Assembly: GCA_022843585.1 (NCBI GenBank)
Contig: JALHNJ010000001.1
Location: 1 to 64,000 of the forward strand
Direction of reading: 5' to 3'
DNA: 64,000 nucleotides
Source: Chitinophagaceae bacterium
Lineage (GTDB): Bacteria; Bacteroidota; Bacteroidia; Chitinophagales; Chitinophagaceae
Part shown: positions 24,152-32,810 of the stretch, piece by piece
Position numbering within the stretch: position 1 is the first letter of the stretch
Layout of the letters: each line of letters begins with the position of its first letter
Made by a program: the position numbers and the translations under genes
The notes under the pieces: generated by a model
Seen by the model: only the letters and a program-made list of their open reading frames with translations
Database searches by the model: none
What the model was told of the DNA's origin: nothing

Positions 24152-26674
24152 ATGATAAAGTATGATACTGATAACGAAATGTTTCAACTGGCTATTCAAT
24201 TAGTCAATCAAAGCAATCGAAACATATTTTTGACCGGCAAGGCCGGTACGGGCAAAACAACTTTTCTGAAATACATCCGGGAGAATTGTCCAAAGCAAAT
24301 AGCTGTTGTAGCACCAACAGGTGTTGCTGCTATTAATGCGGGAGGAGTTACTATACATTCTTTCTTTCAACTACCATTAGCACCATTTATTCCTGATGCA
24401 AGAGGAATGGGTTTTGGAGCGGCCGGACAAGAGATTTCTAATAAACATAGTTTGTTGAGTCGCCTTCGCTTTAATAGCGATAAAAAGAAAGTACTGCAAC
24501 AATTAGAAATATTGGTGATAGATGAAATAAGTATGGTTCGTTGTGATACATTGGATGCTATTGATACAGTACTTCGTCATATCCGCCAGCGACCCAATGA
24601 ACGTTTTGGCGGTGTACAAGTATTATTCATTGGCGATATGCTACAATTACCTCCAGTAATCAAAGAAGAAGAATGGAGTTTATTGTCCGAGTATTACAAA
24701 GGACAATATTTCTTTGATAGTAAAGTGCTGGAAGAAGATCCACCGGTATATGTGGAGTTCAACAAAATTTACCGGCAGCGGGATGAAAAATTCATCACTG
24801 TTCTCAACCAGGTTCGCAATAACGAACTGGATGAAGACGGAATGAACATTTTAGACAGTCGCTTTCAACCAACGTTCCGGCGAAAGAAGCAAGACGGATA
24901 TATTATTCTCACTACACATAATCTTAAAGCCGCAGAAATAAACTCAAACGAATTAACCAGTCTTGACACTCCCATCTTTAGCTACGAGGCAAAAGTCCTA
25001 GATGAATTTTCGGACCGGGCATATCCGGCAGAACACACATTATATCTAAAAGTGGGTGCACAGGTAATGTTTATCCGAAATGACCCAGCGGAAAAAGGAA
25101 AGAGATATTTCAATGGAAAGATTGGAATAGTGTCTAAACTGGAAGCAGAAAAGATATTTGTGCAGTGTGAAGATGGCCCCGAAATAGAGGTAACAAAAGA
25201 AACATGGGAGAACATTCGCTATACCATGAATAAAGCTACCCGGCAATTAGATTCTGATGTGCTGGGCTCATTTACTCAATACCCATTACGGCTGGCTTGG
25301 GCAATCACTATCCATAAAAGCCAGGGATTAACGTTTGAAAAAGCAATTATTGATGCGGGGGCAGCCTTTGCTCCGGGACAAGTATATGTTGCACTCAGCA
25401 GATGTACGAGTATGGAGGGAATGGTGTTGCAAAGTAAGGTTAGGGCAGGAAGCTTATTTAGCGACAGACGAATAGTTGAGTTTTCACAACGCAGCGCATC
25501 TAGCGGACAACTACAGAAGGAATTAGCTATTGCTAAAAAGCACTACCAGCAAGTTCTATTGTTACAGACATTTGATTTTGCCATTGCTATTAATAGCGGA
25601 AAAGAATTGATGGAGTATTTGCTGGAACACACTTCTTCTTTTAACCCGGAGTCATTTACCTGGACTCAAGACCTATTGGATAAAATAGATAAACTACAGA
25701 ACACTGCGGTTAAATTCCAGGCAAGATTGCAATTTTTATTTCAGCAATCCGAATCGCCGGAGGAAAATGAACAATTGCAGGAACGGATAAAAGCGGCAGC
25801 AAACTATTTTGTTACTGAAATAAATTCTATTGTTGAATTTATACAGCAATCTCCTGCTGTTACTGATAGCCGTCTTCATTCTAAAGAGTATAACGACAGT
25901 ATTAAAGAAGTGTTTGCGCAATTAGCTATGAAACGATTTATGATGGAAGGGTTTACGGGTAAGTTCGATATGGAAGCTTTCCATCGGCGTAAGGCGAAAT
26001 TTGTAGTTCCTCCCATTGCTATAAATGCATATGCAGGTTCGGCAGATAAGAAAACGCAAAGCCCCAGACCGATCCTTCATCAACAACTAAGAAAACTAAG
26101 AGAAAGCATTTGTGCAAAGAAAAACCTGCCCATATACATTGTAGCCAGCAGCATTACTATTGATGAAATGGCAATGTATCTCCCCCAAACATTAGAAGAA
26201 CTAAGAAAAATAAGCGGCTTTGGCGATGCAAAAGTGAAGCAGTACGGGCAACAGTTCTTAGATGTGATTACTGCTTATAGTCAGGCCAATCATCTTTCAT
26301 CTTTGATTCATGAGAAAAATCCCAAGCGGGAAAGGAAGGAAAGTACGGGTGTGGCAAAGAAGAAAGGCGATACACATGCCGAAACATTTAAACGCTATAA
26401 AGAGGGTAAAACAATTACAGAAATTGCTAAAGAACGAAGCCTTGCCGTAACAACTATTGAAGGTCATCTTACCAAATTTGTACGCAGTGGCGATATTAAG
26501 ATCCATGAATTAGTAAGCAGTGAAAAATTCGTTTTAATTGAATCAGCACTTAAAGGCTTTAATGGAGGGAGCATAACAAACATTAAGAATCAACTGGGTG
26601 AAGGAATTAGCTTTGGAGAAATTAGGTTGGTAATGGCCGGACTTGGTATTGACCAGCAGAAAGAATCCGAATAA
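24152..26674 (+). CDS. PIF1-like helicase with HRDC and C-terminal helix-turn-helix domains
   Basis: The 840-residue protein has Walker A LTGKAGTGKTTFL (near residue 30), VIDEISMVRCD as motif II, AWAITIHKSQGLTFEKAIID and GQVYVALSRC, which define the SF1B Pif1/RecD2 group. From about residue 655 it has an HRDC-like domain (LREKAKKNLP-type pattern, ISGFGDAKVKQYG) and a final helix-turn-helix module (ITEIAKERSLAVTTIEGHL). RecQ in this window carries related HRDC and C-terminal modules. It should unwind DNA 5'-3', perhaps at forks or structured DNA. Confidence 0.9.
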   Translation: MIKYDTDNEMFQLAIQLVNQSNRNIFLTGKAGTGKTTFLKYIRENCPKQIAVVAPTGVAAINAGGVTIHSFFQLPLAPFIPDARGMGFGAAGQEISNKHSLLSRLRFNSDKKKVLQQLEILVIDEISMVRCDTLDAIDTVLRHIRQRPNERFGGVQVLFIGDMLQLPPVIKEEEWSLLSEYYKGQYFFDSKVLEEDPPVYVEFNKIYRQRDEKFITVLNQVRNNELDEDGMNILDSRFQPTFRRKKQDGYIILTTHNLKAAEINSNELTSLDTPIFSYEAKVLDEFSDRAYPAEHTLYLKVGAQVMFIRNDPAEKGKRYFNGKIGIVSKLEAEKIFVQCEDGPEIEVTKETWENIRYTMNKATRQLDSDVLGSFTQYPLRLAWAITIHKSQGLTFEKAIIDAGAAFAPGQVYVALSRCTSMEGMVLQSKVRAGSLFSDRRIVEFSQRSASSGQLQKELAIAKKHYQQVLLLQTFDFAIAINSGKELMEYLLEHTSSFNPESFTWTQDLLDKIDKLQNTAVKFQARLQFLFQQSESPEENEQLQERIKAAANYFVTEINSIVEFIQQSPAVTDSRLHSKEYNDSIKEVFAQLAMKRFMMEGFTGKFDMEAFHRRKAKFVVPPIAINAYAGSADKKTQSPRPILHQQLRKLRESICAKKNLPIYIVASSITIDEMAMYLPQTLEELRKISGFGDAKVKQYGQQFLDVITAYSQANHLSSLIHEKNPKRERKESTGVAKKKGDTHAETFKRYKEGKTITEIAKERSLAVTTIEGHLTKFVRSGDIKIHELVSSEKFVLIESALKGFNGGSITNIKNQLGEGISFGEIRLVMAGLGIDQQKESE

Positions 26675-26899
26675 TTGGATTGATGATTTAATGCCAGGAA
26701 CTTGAATTTTAGTAGTTGTATCAATAGCTATTATTATTCCAACCTAAATATTTATTTAGAACTATTACAGTGAATGATCAATGATTAATACCTGTAATCA
26801 TAGTTCACATTAATAATTAATTATTCACATTTAACGGGTACAAATTTTTTACATTAAACAATATATCTATCTTTCTATTACAATACTACTAACCCCTTT

Positions 26900-27406
26900 A
26901 TGGATACATTAACCGCTCCTGCTTATCGCACAATAAGCAACCATCAAATTGCCGAGGTTCGGCAAAAATTATCCAACGAACAAAACGCATTATTTGCTCT
27001 TCGGTCCTATCAGCCGGGAGAAATTATTGCGGATTTTTCTGCCGGAACTATTTCTGCCGAACCAACGTATTTAACAGTGCAGGTGGGAGTTAATAAGCAC
27101 ATCACACTACAACCAGAGTTTTTGCAATACATCAATCATAGTTGTAACCCCAATGTTTTTTTTGATACCAGTGCTATGCAATTAGTAGCATTAAATGAGT
27201 TACAGGCAGAAGACGAATTAACCTTTTTCTATCCTTCTACCGAATGGCAAATGACTCAGTCATTCAATTGCTATTGTGGAAGCAATGCATGCATTGGTGA
27301 TATACAAGGAGCAGCTTATCTATCCAAAGAAGTACAAGAAAGATATCGCTTTACAGATTTTATACAACAACAACTGGCCAAACGGGCGGCAAGAAAAGTA
27401 GCCTGA
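26900..27406 (+). CDS. Stand-alone SET-domain protein (lysine methyltransferase fold)
   Basis: The 168-residue protein has the SET core motif YINHSCNPN (residues 78-85), a tyrosine in DELTFFYPSTEW (Tyr111) and a post-SET zinc motif FNCYCGSNACIG (Cys124, Cys126, Cys131). The GxG motif expected at the N-terminus for SAM binding is replaced by NALF, so catalysis may be altered or it may need a partner. The end is basic (AKRAARKVA). It lies six to ten bases before an ATP-grasp gene and near an ATP-grasp-SET fusion. SET enzymes methylate protein lysines; the target is unknown. A weak box TATCTTTC lies 24 bases upstream. Confidence 0.85.
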   Translation: MDTLTAPAYRTISNHQIAEVRQKLSNEQNALFALRSYQPGEIIADFSAGTISAEPTYLTVQVGVNKHITLQPEFLQYINHSCNPNVFFDTSAMQLVALNELQAEDELTFFYPSTEWQMTQSFNCYCGSNACIGDIQGAAYLSKEVQERYRFTDFIQQQLAKRAARKVA

Positions 27407-27412
27407 ACTGTG

Positions 27413-28579
27413 ATGAAGATTTCAGAAGCCTCCAGGTTATTAAAACCATACGTTATTTGGGTGTTGGCACCGCATCTGGAAACAGACGACCCCAATATTC
27501 AACACTACTACGATTTTACCCAAAGCATAAAAGAATACACAAAGGTTTTTGAAGAACTGAAGGCCGAATGGAAATGGCAGCCGGTTACAATGGACAACTT
27601 CAAAACAATAATCAAATCAATTGCTGATAGTAAGAACGGAAAAACTCCCTTGGTTTTAAATCTCTGCGATGGAGATGAAGTAAATGGCACTCCCGGTGTA
27701 TCCGTTATTTATGAATTAGAAAAATACGGATTGATCTATACAGGATCGGATGCCCATTTTTATAATATTACCACTTCGAAAATACCCATGAAGAAGGCTT
27801 TTGATAAAGCCGGGGTAACAACGGCCAATTGGCGGGTAATTACGGATAAGAAAGGTTCAACAAAGGGATTGGCAAAAAGAGTGGGAACGCCTATTATCAT
27901 AAAACCAGCGGTTTCAGGGGGCAGCATGGGTGTGTCCGTAAAAAATGTAGTGCATACAGAAGAAGAATTAAATAATAGAGTTCAGGAAATTTATAAAGGC
28001 TACCGTGGTTGGAATTTATTGGTAGATGGCCTTTTTGTAGAACAATTCATAACCGGTGCCGAGTACACCACTTTCATAACTGGCTCAGCTGATGATCAGG
28101 AAAATTGCATTGTATACGAACCTGTAAAAAGGGTTTTTCATGAATCACTTCCGGAGGCCGAAAAGTTTTTATCATTCGATCGTCTCTGGGAAATATATGA
28201 GGATGAATCGCCAATGCCGCAGAATGAAAATTTTTACGAGTATCGCCCAGCAGAAGCCGAACTCATACCCGAGCTGAAACAACTAAGTTTGGATGCTTAC
28301 AAATCTTGTGGTGGAAAGGGCTATACAAGAATTGACATTCGCCAGGATTCGGCAACAGGTAAATTATATATGCTGGAAGTAAATGCCCAGTGTGGTTTAA
28401 GTGAAGATGAGGACTATACTTCTATTGGTGCTATTCTTAAGGTTTCCAACGTTTCTTTTACTGAAATAATGGGGGAGATTTTGAAAGATGCGCTGAGAAG
28501 AAGTGTTGTTAATACTGCTCCTGTAAAACGAACAACCGGCAAAAGATCAACTACTAAAAAAACCGCTTCGGTTAAATAA
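27413..28579 (+). CDS. ATP-grasp ligase (D-Ala-D-Ala ligase-like) with Lys/Thr-rich tail
   Basis: The 388-residue protein (ATG at 27413; a GTG directly precedes it) is an ATP-grasp enzyme of the D-Ala-D-Ala ligase type. The visible elements are VLNLCDGDEVNGTPG, the ATP-binding lysine in IIIKPAVSGGSMGVSV (Lys164), LFVEQFITGAEYTTF, Asp308 in TRIDIR, and the Mg-binding Glu322-x-Asn324 in LEVNAQCGL. These enzymes form an acyl phosphate and then an amide bond. It is not the housekeeping Ddl: the substrate loops differ and it sits among SET genes. The last ~20 residues (VKRTTGKRSTTKKTASVK) are basic and histone-tail-like. Confidence 0.85.
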   Translation: MKISEASRLLKPYVIWVLAPHLETDDPNIQHYYDFTQSIKEYTKVFEELKAEWKWQPVTMDNFKTIIKSIADSKNGKTPLVLNLCDGDEVNGTPGVSVIYELEKYGLIYTGSDAHFYNITTSKIPMKKAFDKAGVTTANWRVITDKKGSTKGLAKRVGTPIIIKPAVSGGSMGVSVKNVVHTEEELNNRVQEIYKGYRGWNLLVDGLFVEQFITGAEYTTFITGSADDQENCIVYEPVKRVFHESLPEAEKFLSFDRLWEIYEDESPMPQNENFYEYRPAEAELIPELKQLSLDAYKSCGGKGYTRIDIRQDSATGKLYMLEVNAQCGLSEDEDYTSIGAILKVSNVSFTEIMGEILKDALRRSVVNTAPVKRTTGKRSTTKKTASVK

Positions 28580-28624
28580 CTATTTACCATTTTTATATTA
28601 CTCTACTCATTACCTTAGCGGTGC

Positions 28625-30055
28625 ATGAAAGTATGTGTACTACAACCTGATTATTCCACCACCGGAGTCGATTATAAAAATTACGATCCACCCAGGGACT
28701 TAACCCCATTCTTACCCGACGCAGAAGTGAACAATGTTTTTCTCAATAAGCTTACTACTTACAAACAACTGAAAGAACTTGGAAAACAGGGCTACGATAT
28801 TTTTGTAAATCTCTGTGAGGGTTATCTGGAATGGGAAGTCCCAAGCATTGATGTTATTTATACATTGGAACTTTTGAATCTTCCATTTACCGGACCATCC
28901 ACTAAACTTTACGACCCGCCAAAGGAATTAATGAAATACCTGGCTTATTGCGAAGGTGTAAAAACGCCGGGCTATGTAATCATTAATGAATTGAAAGATG
29001 CAGACGAAGCAGTAAAACATTTAAAGTTTCCGCTGTTTGTAAAACCCGCTAAAGCCGGCGATAGCCTCGGCGTAGATGAACATTCACTGGTGCATAATAA
29101 AATAGAGCTGCAACAAAAATGTATCAGCATTCTTGATGAGTATGGACCCTTGCTGGTAGAAGAATATATTGCCGGAAGAGAGTTTACTGTTTTAGTTGCT
29201 GCTAATACCGATGTTCACACTTGTACTGTATTCCGCCCGGTAGAATATTTATTTCCCGAAGGAAGAGAGTTTAAAACCTATGCTTTAAAAACATCTGAAC
29301 TGCATCCGGACTGCAATGTACCTTGTACTGATGAGGTGTTGGACAAACAACTTCGCATCGACACAGAAAAAATATTCAAAGGCTTTAATGGGGTTGGCTA
29401 TGCAAGATTAGATTTTCGTGTAAATGATAAGAACGAGATTTATTTTTTAGAGATCAATTTCACATGTTCTGTTTTTTATAAAGATGGATATGAAGGGTCG
29501 GCTGACTATATTTTAAAGCATGACGGTATTGGGCAAGCCGGGTTTTTAAAGCACATGATCGCCGAAGGCATTGCCCGACATAAACGGAGCAAGAAGCCTT
29601 TTATCATGAAGGGCAATTCAATTGCTGGTTATGGTATTTATGCTAATCGGAATATAAAGGAAGGCGAGACTATTTTTAAAGGCGAAGGCCGTTCACAACG
29701 AATCATCACTAAACGATTTGTGGAGAAAAATTGGAATGAGGATGAGAAGCTGCATTTCCGTCGCTATGCCTACCCTGTTAGCGAAGAGCTTTTTATTTTA
29801 TGGGATGATGATCCTTCTGAATGGGCACCTCAAAATCATTGTTGCGATCCCAACACAGCATTCGATGGGTTAAATGTTCTGGCACTAAAAAATATTTCAG
29901 CGGGAGAAGAACTCACACTCGACTATGCCCATTTCCTAGATGAAAATATGGAGCCTTTTCAATGCCAATGTGGTGCAAAAGAATGTCGTGGTTTGATTGA
30001 AGGAATTCCTAGTAATTCGCTTACAATAAGAGAAAAAGACATGTCGAAACTATAA
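28625..30055 (+). CDS. ATP-grasp ligase fused to a SET domain
   Basis: The 476-residue protein joins two enzymes. Residues 1-315 form an ATP-grasp ligase: NLCEGYLEWEVPS, Lys140 in LFVKPAKAGDSLGV, VEEYIAGREFTV, and Glu276-x-Asn278 in LEINFTCS. Residues ~325-465 form a SET domain with all main motifs: GYGIYA (GxG at 335-337), QNHCCDPN (404-410), ELTLDY (Tyr434) and the post-SET CQCGAKECRG (Cys447, 449, 454). It therefore looks able both to make an amide bond and to methylate a lysine. It starts 45 bases after the separate ATP-grasp gene. The substrate is unknown. Confidence 0.87.
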   Translation: MKVCVLQPDYSTTGVDYKNYDPPRDLTPFLPDAEVNNVFLNKLTTYKQLKELGKQGYDIFVNLCEGYLEWEVPSIDVIYTLELLNLPFTGPSTKLYDPPKELMKYLAYCEGVKTPGYVIINELKDADEAVKHLKFPLFVKPAKAGDSLGVDEHSLVHNKIELQQKCISILDEYGPLLVEEYIAGREFTVLVAANTDVHTCTVFRPVEYLFPEGREFKTYALKTSELHPDCNVPCTDEVLDKQLRIDTEKIFKGFNGVGYARLDFRVNDKNEIYFLEINFTCSVFYKDGYEGSADYILKHDGIGQAGFLKHMIAEGIARHKRSKKPFIMKGNSIAGYGIYANRNIKEGETIFKGEGRSQRIITKRFVEKNWNEDEKLHFRRYAYPVSEELFILWDDDPSEWAPQNHCCDPNTAFDGLNVLALKNISAGEELTLDYAHFLDENMEPFQCQCGAKECRGLIEGIPSNSLTIREKDMSKL

Positions 30056-30061
30056 TAGATT

Positions 30062-31924
30062 TTATCTCCCCATAAACACCATCAATATCTGCACATCACT
30101 AGGGTTAATACCTGAAATTCTACTTGCCTGGCCAAGTGTTCTTGGTTTTATTTTAGCCAGCTTTTCTCTTGCTTCATTACCAAGGGAAGCTATTTTTTTA
30201 TAGTCAAAAGTCTCTGGAATTTCAAGCTCTTCCAATTGAGACATTCTTTTAACTAATTCCTTTTCTTTCTCTATATACGTGTCGTATTTGATTTGTATAG
30301 AAGCTTGTTCAAGTGAATCAGTAGTGAAACGACTTAATGCATCTTTCAACTTTGGAATGCTATTGGCTAGTTCATCCAATTCAACATCGGGTCTCAATAA
30401 TATTTTTTGAGCTTTTTGTTTTTCTGTTATGGCCGCTGAATTGATAGTAGCAAAATAGGAATTTATTTCCTCTGGCTCTACAGCAAAATCTTTTAAAATA
30501 GTTTTTATTTCTTCTACACTATTTCTTTTATTAATCACTTTATCCATTCTTTCTTGCGATGCAAGTCCGAGGCGATAACTTAATTCTGTTAGTCGCAGAT
30601 CCGCATTGTCTTGTCTAAGCAATGTTCTAAACTCCGCTCTCGATGTAAACATGCGATATGGTTCTTTTGTTCCTTTTCCAACAAGGTCATCAATCAACAC
30701 TCCTATATATGCATCGCTTCTTTTTAAAATAATAGGCTCAAGAGCTTTTGCTTTTTGATGTGCATTGATTCCCGCCATTAATCCCTGGCAAGCAGCTTCT
30801 TCATAACCGGTAGTACCGTTTATTTGTCCGGCAAAGAATAAGTTTTGAATGAGATTTGTTTCAAGAGTGTATTTCAATTGTGTCGGCGGAAAGAAATCAT
30901 ATTCTATTGCATAACCCGGTCTGAACATTTTCACATTTTCAAAACCCACTATATTACGAAGGGCTTCGTATTGTGTTTCTTCTGGTAGCGATGTAGAAAA
31001 TCCGTTCACATAAATTTCAACCGTATTCCATCCTTCCGGCTCAACAAATAATTGATGTCTGTCTCTTTCTGCGAAGCGATTGATTTTGTCTTCGATGCTC
31101 GGGCAGTATCTTGGTCCTACCCCATCAATTCTTCCCGCAAACATGGGGCTTCTGTCGAACCCGGTTTTCAGCACATCATGAACAGCCTGGTTCGTATAAG
31201 TTATCCAGCAACTACGTTGTGTTTTCGGTTTTTCAATATCCAGGAATGAAAAGCCAACCACCTCATCATCTCCTGGCTGTTCTTCCATTTTACTATAGTC
31301 AAGACTTCTTCCGTCAATTCTTGGCGGTGTTCCGGTTTTAAGCCGGTCGCTTTCAAAACCGAGGGAAACTAATTGTTCAGTAATTCCTGTGGCTGCTTTC
31401 TCAGCCATCCTACCTCCGCCGAAGTTTTTTTCTCCTATATGTACGATCCCGTTAAGAAATGTTCCATTGGTAAGTACCACCGACTTCCCTTTTATCTCAT
31501 GGCCCAAACCAGTTATAACTCCTGTACACTTACCATCTTTGATCAGCATTCCCTTCACCATATCCTGGTAAAAATCAAGATTGGGAGTGTTCTCCAGCAT
31601 TTCTCTCCATTTCAAATGGAAAAGCATGCGGTCGTTTTGGGTTCTTGGGCTCCACATGGCCGGACCTTTACTCCGGTTCAACATTCTAAACTGGATGGTG
31701 GATTGGTCGCTTACAATTCCAGAATATCCGCCCATAGCATCAATCTCCCTTACAATTTGTCCTTTGGCGATACCTCCCATGGCCGGATTGCAGCTCATTT
31801 GCGCAATTGTTTGCATATTCATGGTTACCAAAAGCGTTTTGGAACCAAGATTTGCTGCTGCCGCCGCCGCTTCACAGCCCGCATGGCCGGCACCTACTAC
31901 TATTACATCATACTCTGGAAACAT
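30062..31924 (-). CDS. mnmG: tRNA uridine-5-carboxymethylaminomethyl modification enzyme MnmG
   Basis: The 620-residue FAD protein starts with VIVVGAGHAGCEAAAAAANL and has CNPAMGGIAKGQIVREIDA, TGTFLNG, CPSIEDKI and the C-terminal motif ASRISGINPSDVQIL. With MnmE it modifies the wobble uridine of several tRNAs. Length is standard. TACCTTTG lies seven bases before the ATG, giving a near-leaderless mRNA. Three parS-like palindromes lie 80-130 bases upstream; mnmG (gidA) is often near the replication origin. Confidence 0.95.
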   Translation of the reverse strand: MFPEYDVIVVGAGHAGCEAAAAAANLGSKTLLVTMNMQTIAQMSCNPAMGGIAKGQIVREIDAMGGYSGIVSDQSTIQFRMLNRSKGPAMWSPRTQNDRMLFHLKWREMLENTPNLDFYQDMVKGMLIKDGKCTGVITGLGHEIKGKSVVLTNGTFLNGIVHIGEKNFGGGRMAEKAATGITEQLVSLGFESDRLKTGTPPRIDGRSLDYSKMEEQPGDDEVVGFSFLDIEKPKTQRSCWITYTNQAVHDVLKTGFDRSPMFAGRIDGVGPRYCPSIEDKINRFAERDRHQLFVEPEGWNTVEIYVNGFSTSLPEETQYEALRNIVGFENVKMFRPGYAIEYDFFPPTQLKYTLETNLIQNLFFAGQINGTTGYEEAACQGLMAGINAHQKAKALEPIILKRSDAYIGVLIDDLVGKGTKEPYRMFTSRAEFRTLLRQDNADLRLTELSYRLGLASQERMDKVINKRNSVEEIKTILKDFAVEPEEINSYFATINSAAITEKQKAQKILLRPDVELDELANSIPKLKDALSRFTTDSLEQASIQIKYDTYIEKEKELVKRMSQLEELEIPETFDYKKIASLGNEAREKLAKIKPRTLGQASRISGINPSDVQILMVFMGR

Positions 31925-32000
31925 AAGTTGGCAAAGGTAATATAGGAATGGTGATTAACGAGATTAGATTGGATGAACAGGGCAGGATAAAATGTCTTAA

Positions 32001-32053
32001 TGTTTCCCGTGAAATGAAAAATGTTTCAGGGTGAAACAGTTCCACGTGAAATC
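32001..32053. promoter_or_regulatory. Cluster of three parS-like palindromes
   Basis: Three near-matches to the ParB site TGTTTCACGTGAAACA lie in 53 bases: TGTTTCCCGTGAAATG (32001), TGTTTCAGGGTGAAACA (32022, perfect 7-base arms but one base too long) and AGTTCCACGTGAAATC (32038). Matches by eye are about 13/16 and 12/16 for the first and third. They lie between mnmG and ybeY. Chromosome-segregation sites are the natural reading, though no parA or parB is in the window. Confidence 0.5.
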
Positions 32054-32064
32054 GACCGTTTGAA

Positions 32065-32496
32065 TTATTTGAAATACTTCAAAAGATAAAAGGATTCTTT
32101 TTCTCTCATTTGCAAAGCCTCCTGTTTGCTTTTGTCCTTATATCCACACAAATGAAGTGCCCCATGAAATATTACCCGGTGGAGTTCCGATTTGAAAGAA
32201 ACTCCTTCTGTTTTAGCATTATCCTTCACTCTATCTATACTTATATAAATTTCTGCCTGGGTAAAATCAGTTTCTGAAAGATCAAAAGTGATAATATCCG
32301 TATAGTAATCGTGGCGGAGAAACTGCTGGTTAATCTCCAACAGTCTTTTGTCGGAGCAAAATATATAATTGATAGAGCCCAGTTTCTTCTTTTCCTTTTT
32401 AAACAAGATTTCGATGAAAGCTTTCAATTCCGCCCGGCTTTGCAGACTAAACCCCTTTTCCTCAAAAAAGAAGCAAACTTTTGATTTTGAATGCAT
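32065..32496 (-). CDS. ybeY: Endoribonuclease YbeY, rRNA maturation factor
   Basis: The 143-residue metalloprotein has the zinc motif HRVIFHGALHLCGYKDKSK. The third ligand position holds Asp in place of His, as I expect for the Bacteroidota form. It processes the 3' end of 16S rRNA and helps ribosome quality control. LEINQQFLRHDYYTDIITFD is also typical. It lies directly upstream of mnmG on the same strand, separated by the parS-like cluster. Confidence 0.92.
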   Translation of the reverse strand: MHSKSKVCFFFEEKGFSLQSRAELKAFIEILFKKEKKKLGSINYIFCSDKRLLEINQQFLRHDYYTDIITFDLSETDFTQAEIYISIDRVKDNAKTEGVSFKSELHRVIFHGALHLCGYKDKSKQEALQMREKESFYLLKYFK

Positions 32497-32534
32497 AATT
32501 TCAAAATTCGTAAAGAAAAACCAACCAACAAGGG

Positions 32535-32542
32535 TAGTTTTG
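32535..32542 (+). promoter_or_regulatory. Candidate -7 promoter box for feoA-nadD
   Basis: TAGTTTTG matches TAnnTTTG and ends 21 bases before the feoA ATG. No -33 TTTG is evident. Confidence 0.4.
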
Positions 32543-32563
32543 CTTTATTAATAAATAAGGCTA

Positions 32564-32794
32564 ATGATTGCGAGGTTATCGGAATTAAAACCAGGACAGG
32601 AAGGAATTATTAAGGAGTTTAATAGTGATGAGATTTCTCTTAAACTCATGGAGATGGGCTGTGTACCAGGTGAAAGAATTATGATGGAACAGGTAGCACC
32701 TATGGGAGATCCTATCTCTGTAAATGTAGCCGGATACCACTTAAGTCTTAGGATAAACGAGGCTGAACATATCTTGGTCGAAATAATATATTGA
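32564..32794 (+). CDS. feoA: FeoA-family ferrous iron transport accessory protein
   Basis: The 76-residue SH3-like protein has the FeoA pattern LKPGQEGIIKEF, LMEMGCVPGERIMMEQVAPM, then VNVAGYHLSLRINEAEHI. It supports FeoB in ferrous iron import. Unusually feoB is not next to it but 4.5 kb away on the other strand. Instead nadD follows after 16 bases and is probably cotranscribed. Confidence 0.9.
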   Translation: MIARLSELKPGQEGIIKEFNSDEISLKLMEMGCVPGERIMMEQVAPMGDPISVNVAGYHLSLRINEAEHILVEIIY

Positions 32795-32810
32795 TAATCA
32801 ATGTTTTAAA

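Noticed and set aside
31373-31945. 190-codon plus-strand ORF
   Set aside because: It is antisense to the well-conserved mnmG gene and shows no motif; a shadow ORF.
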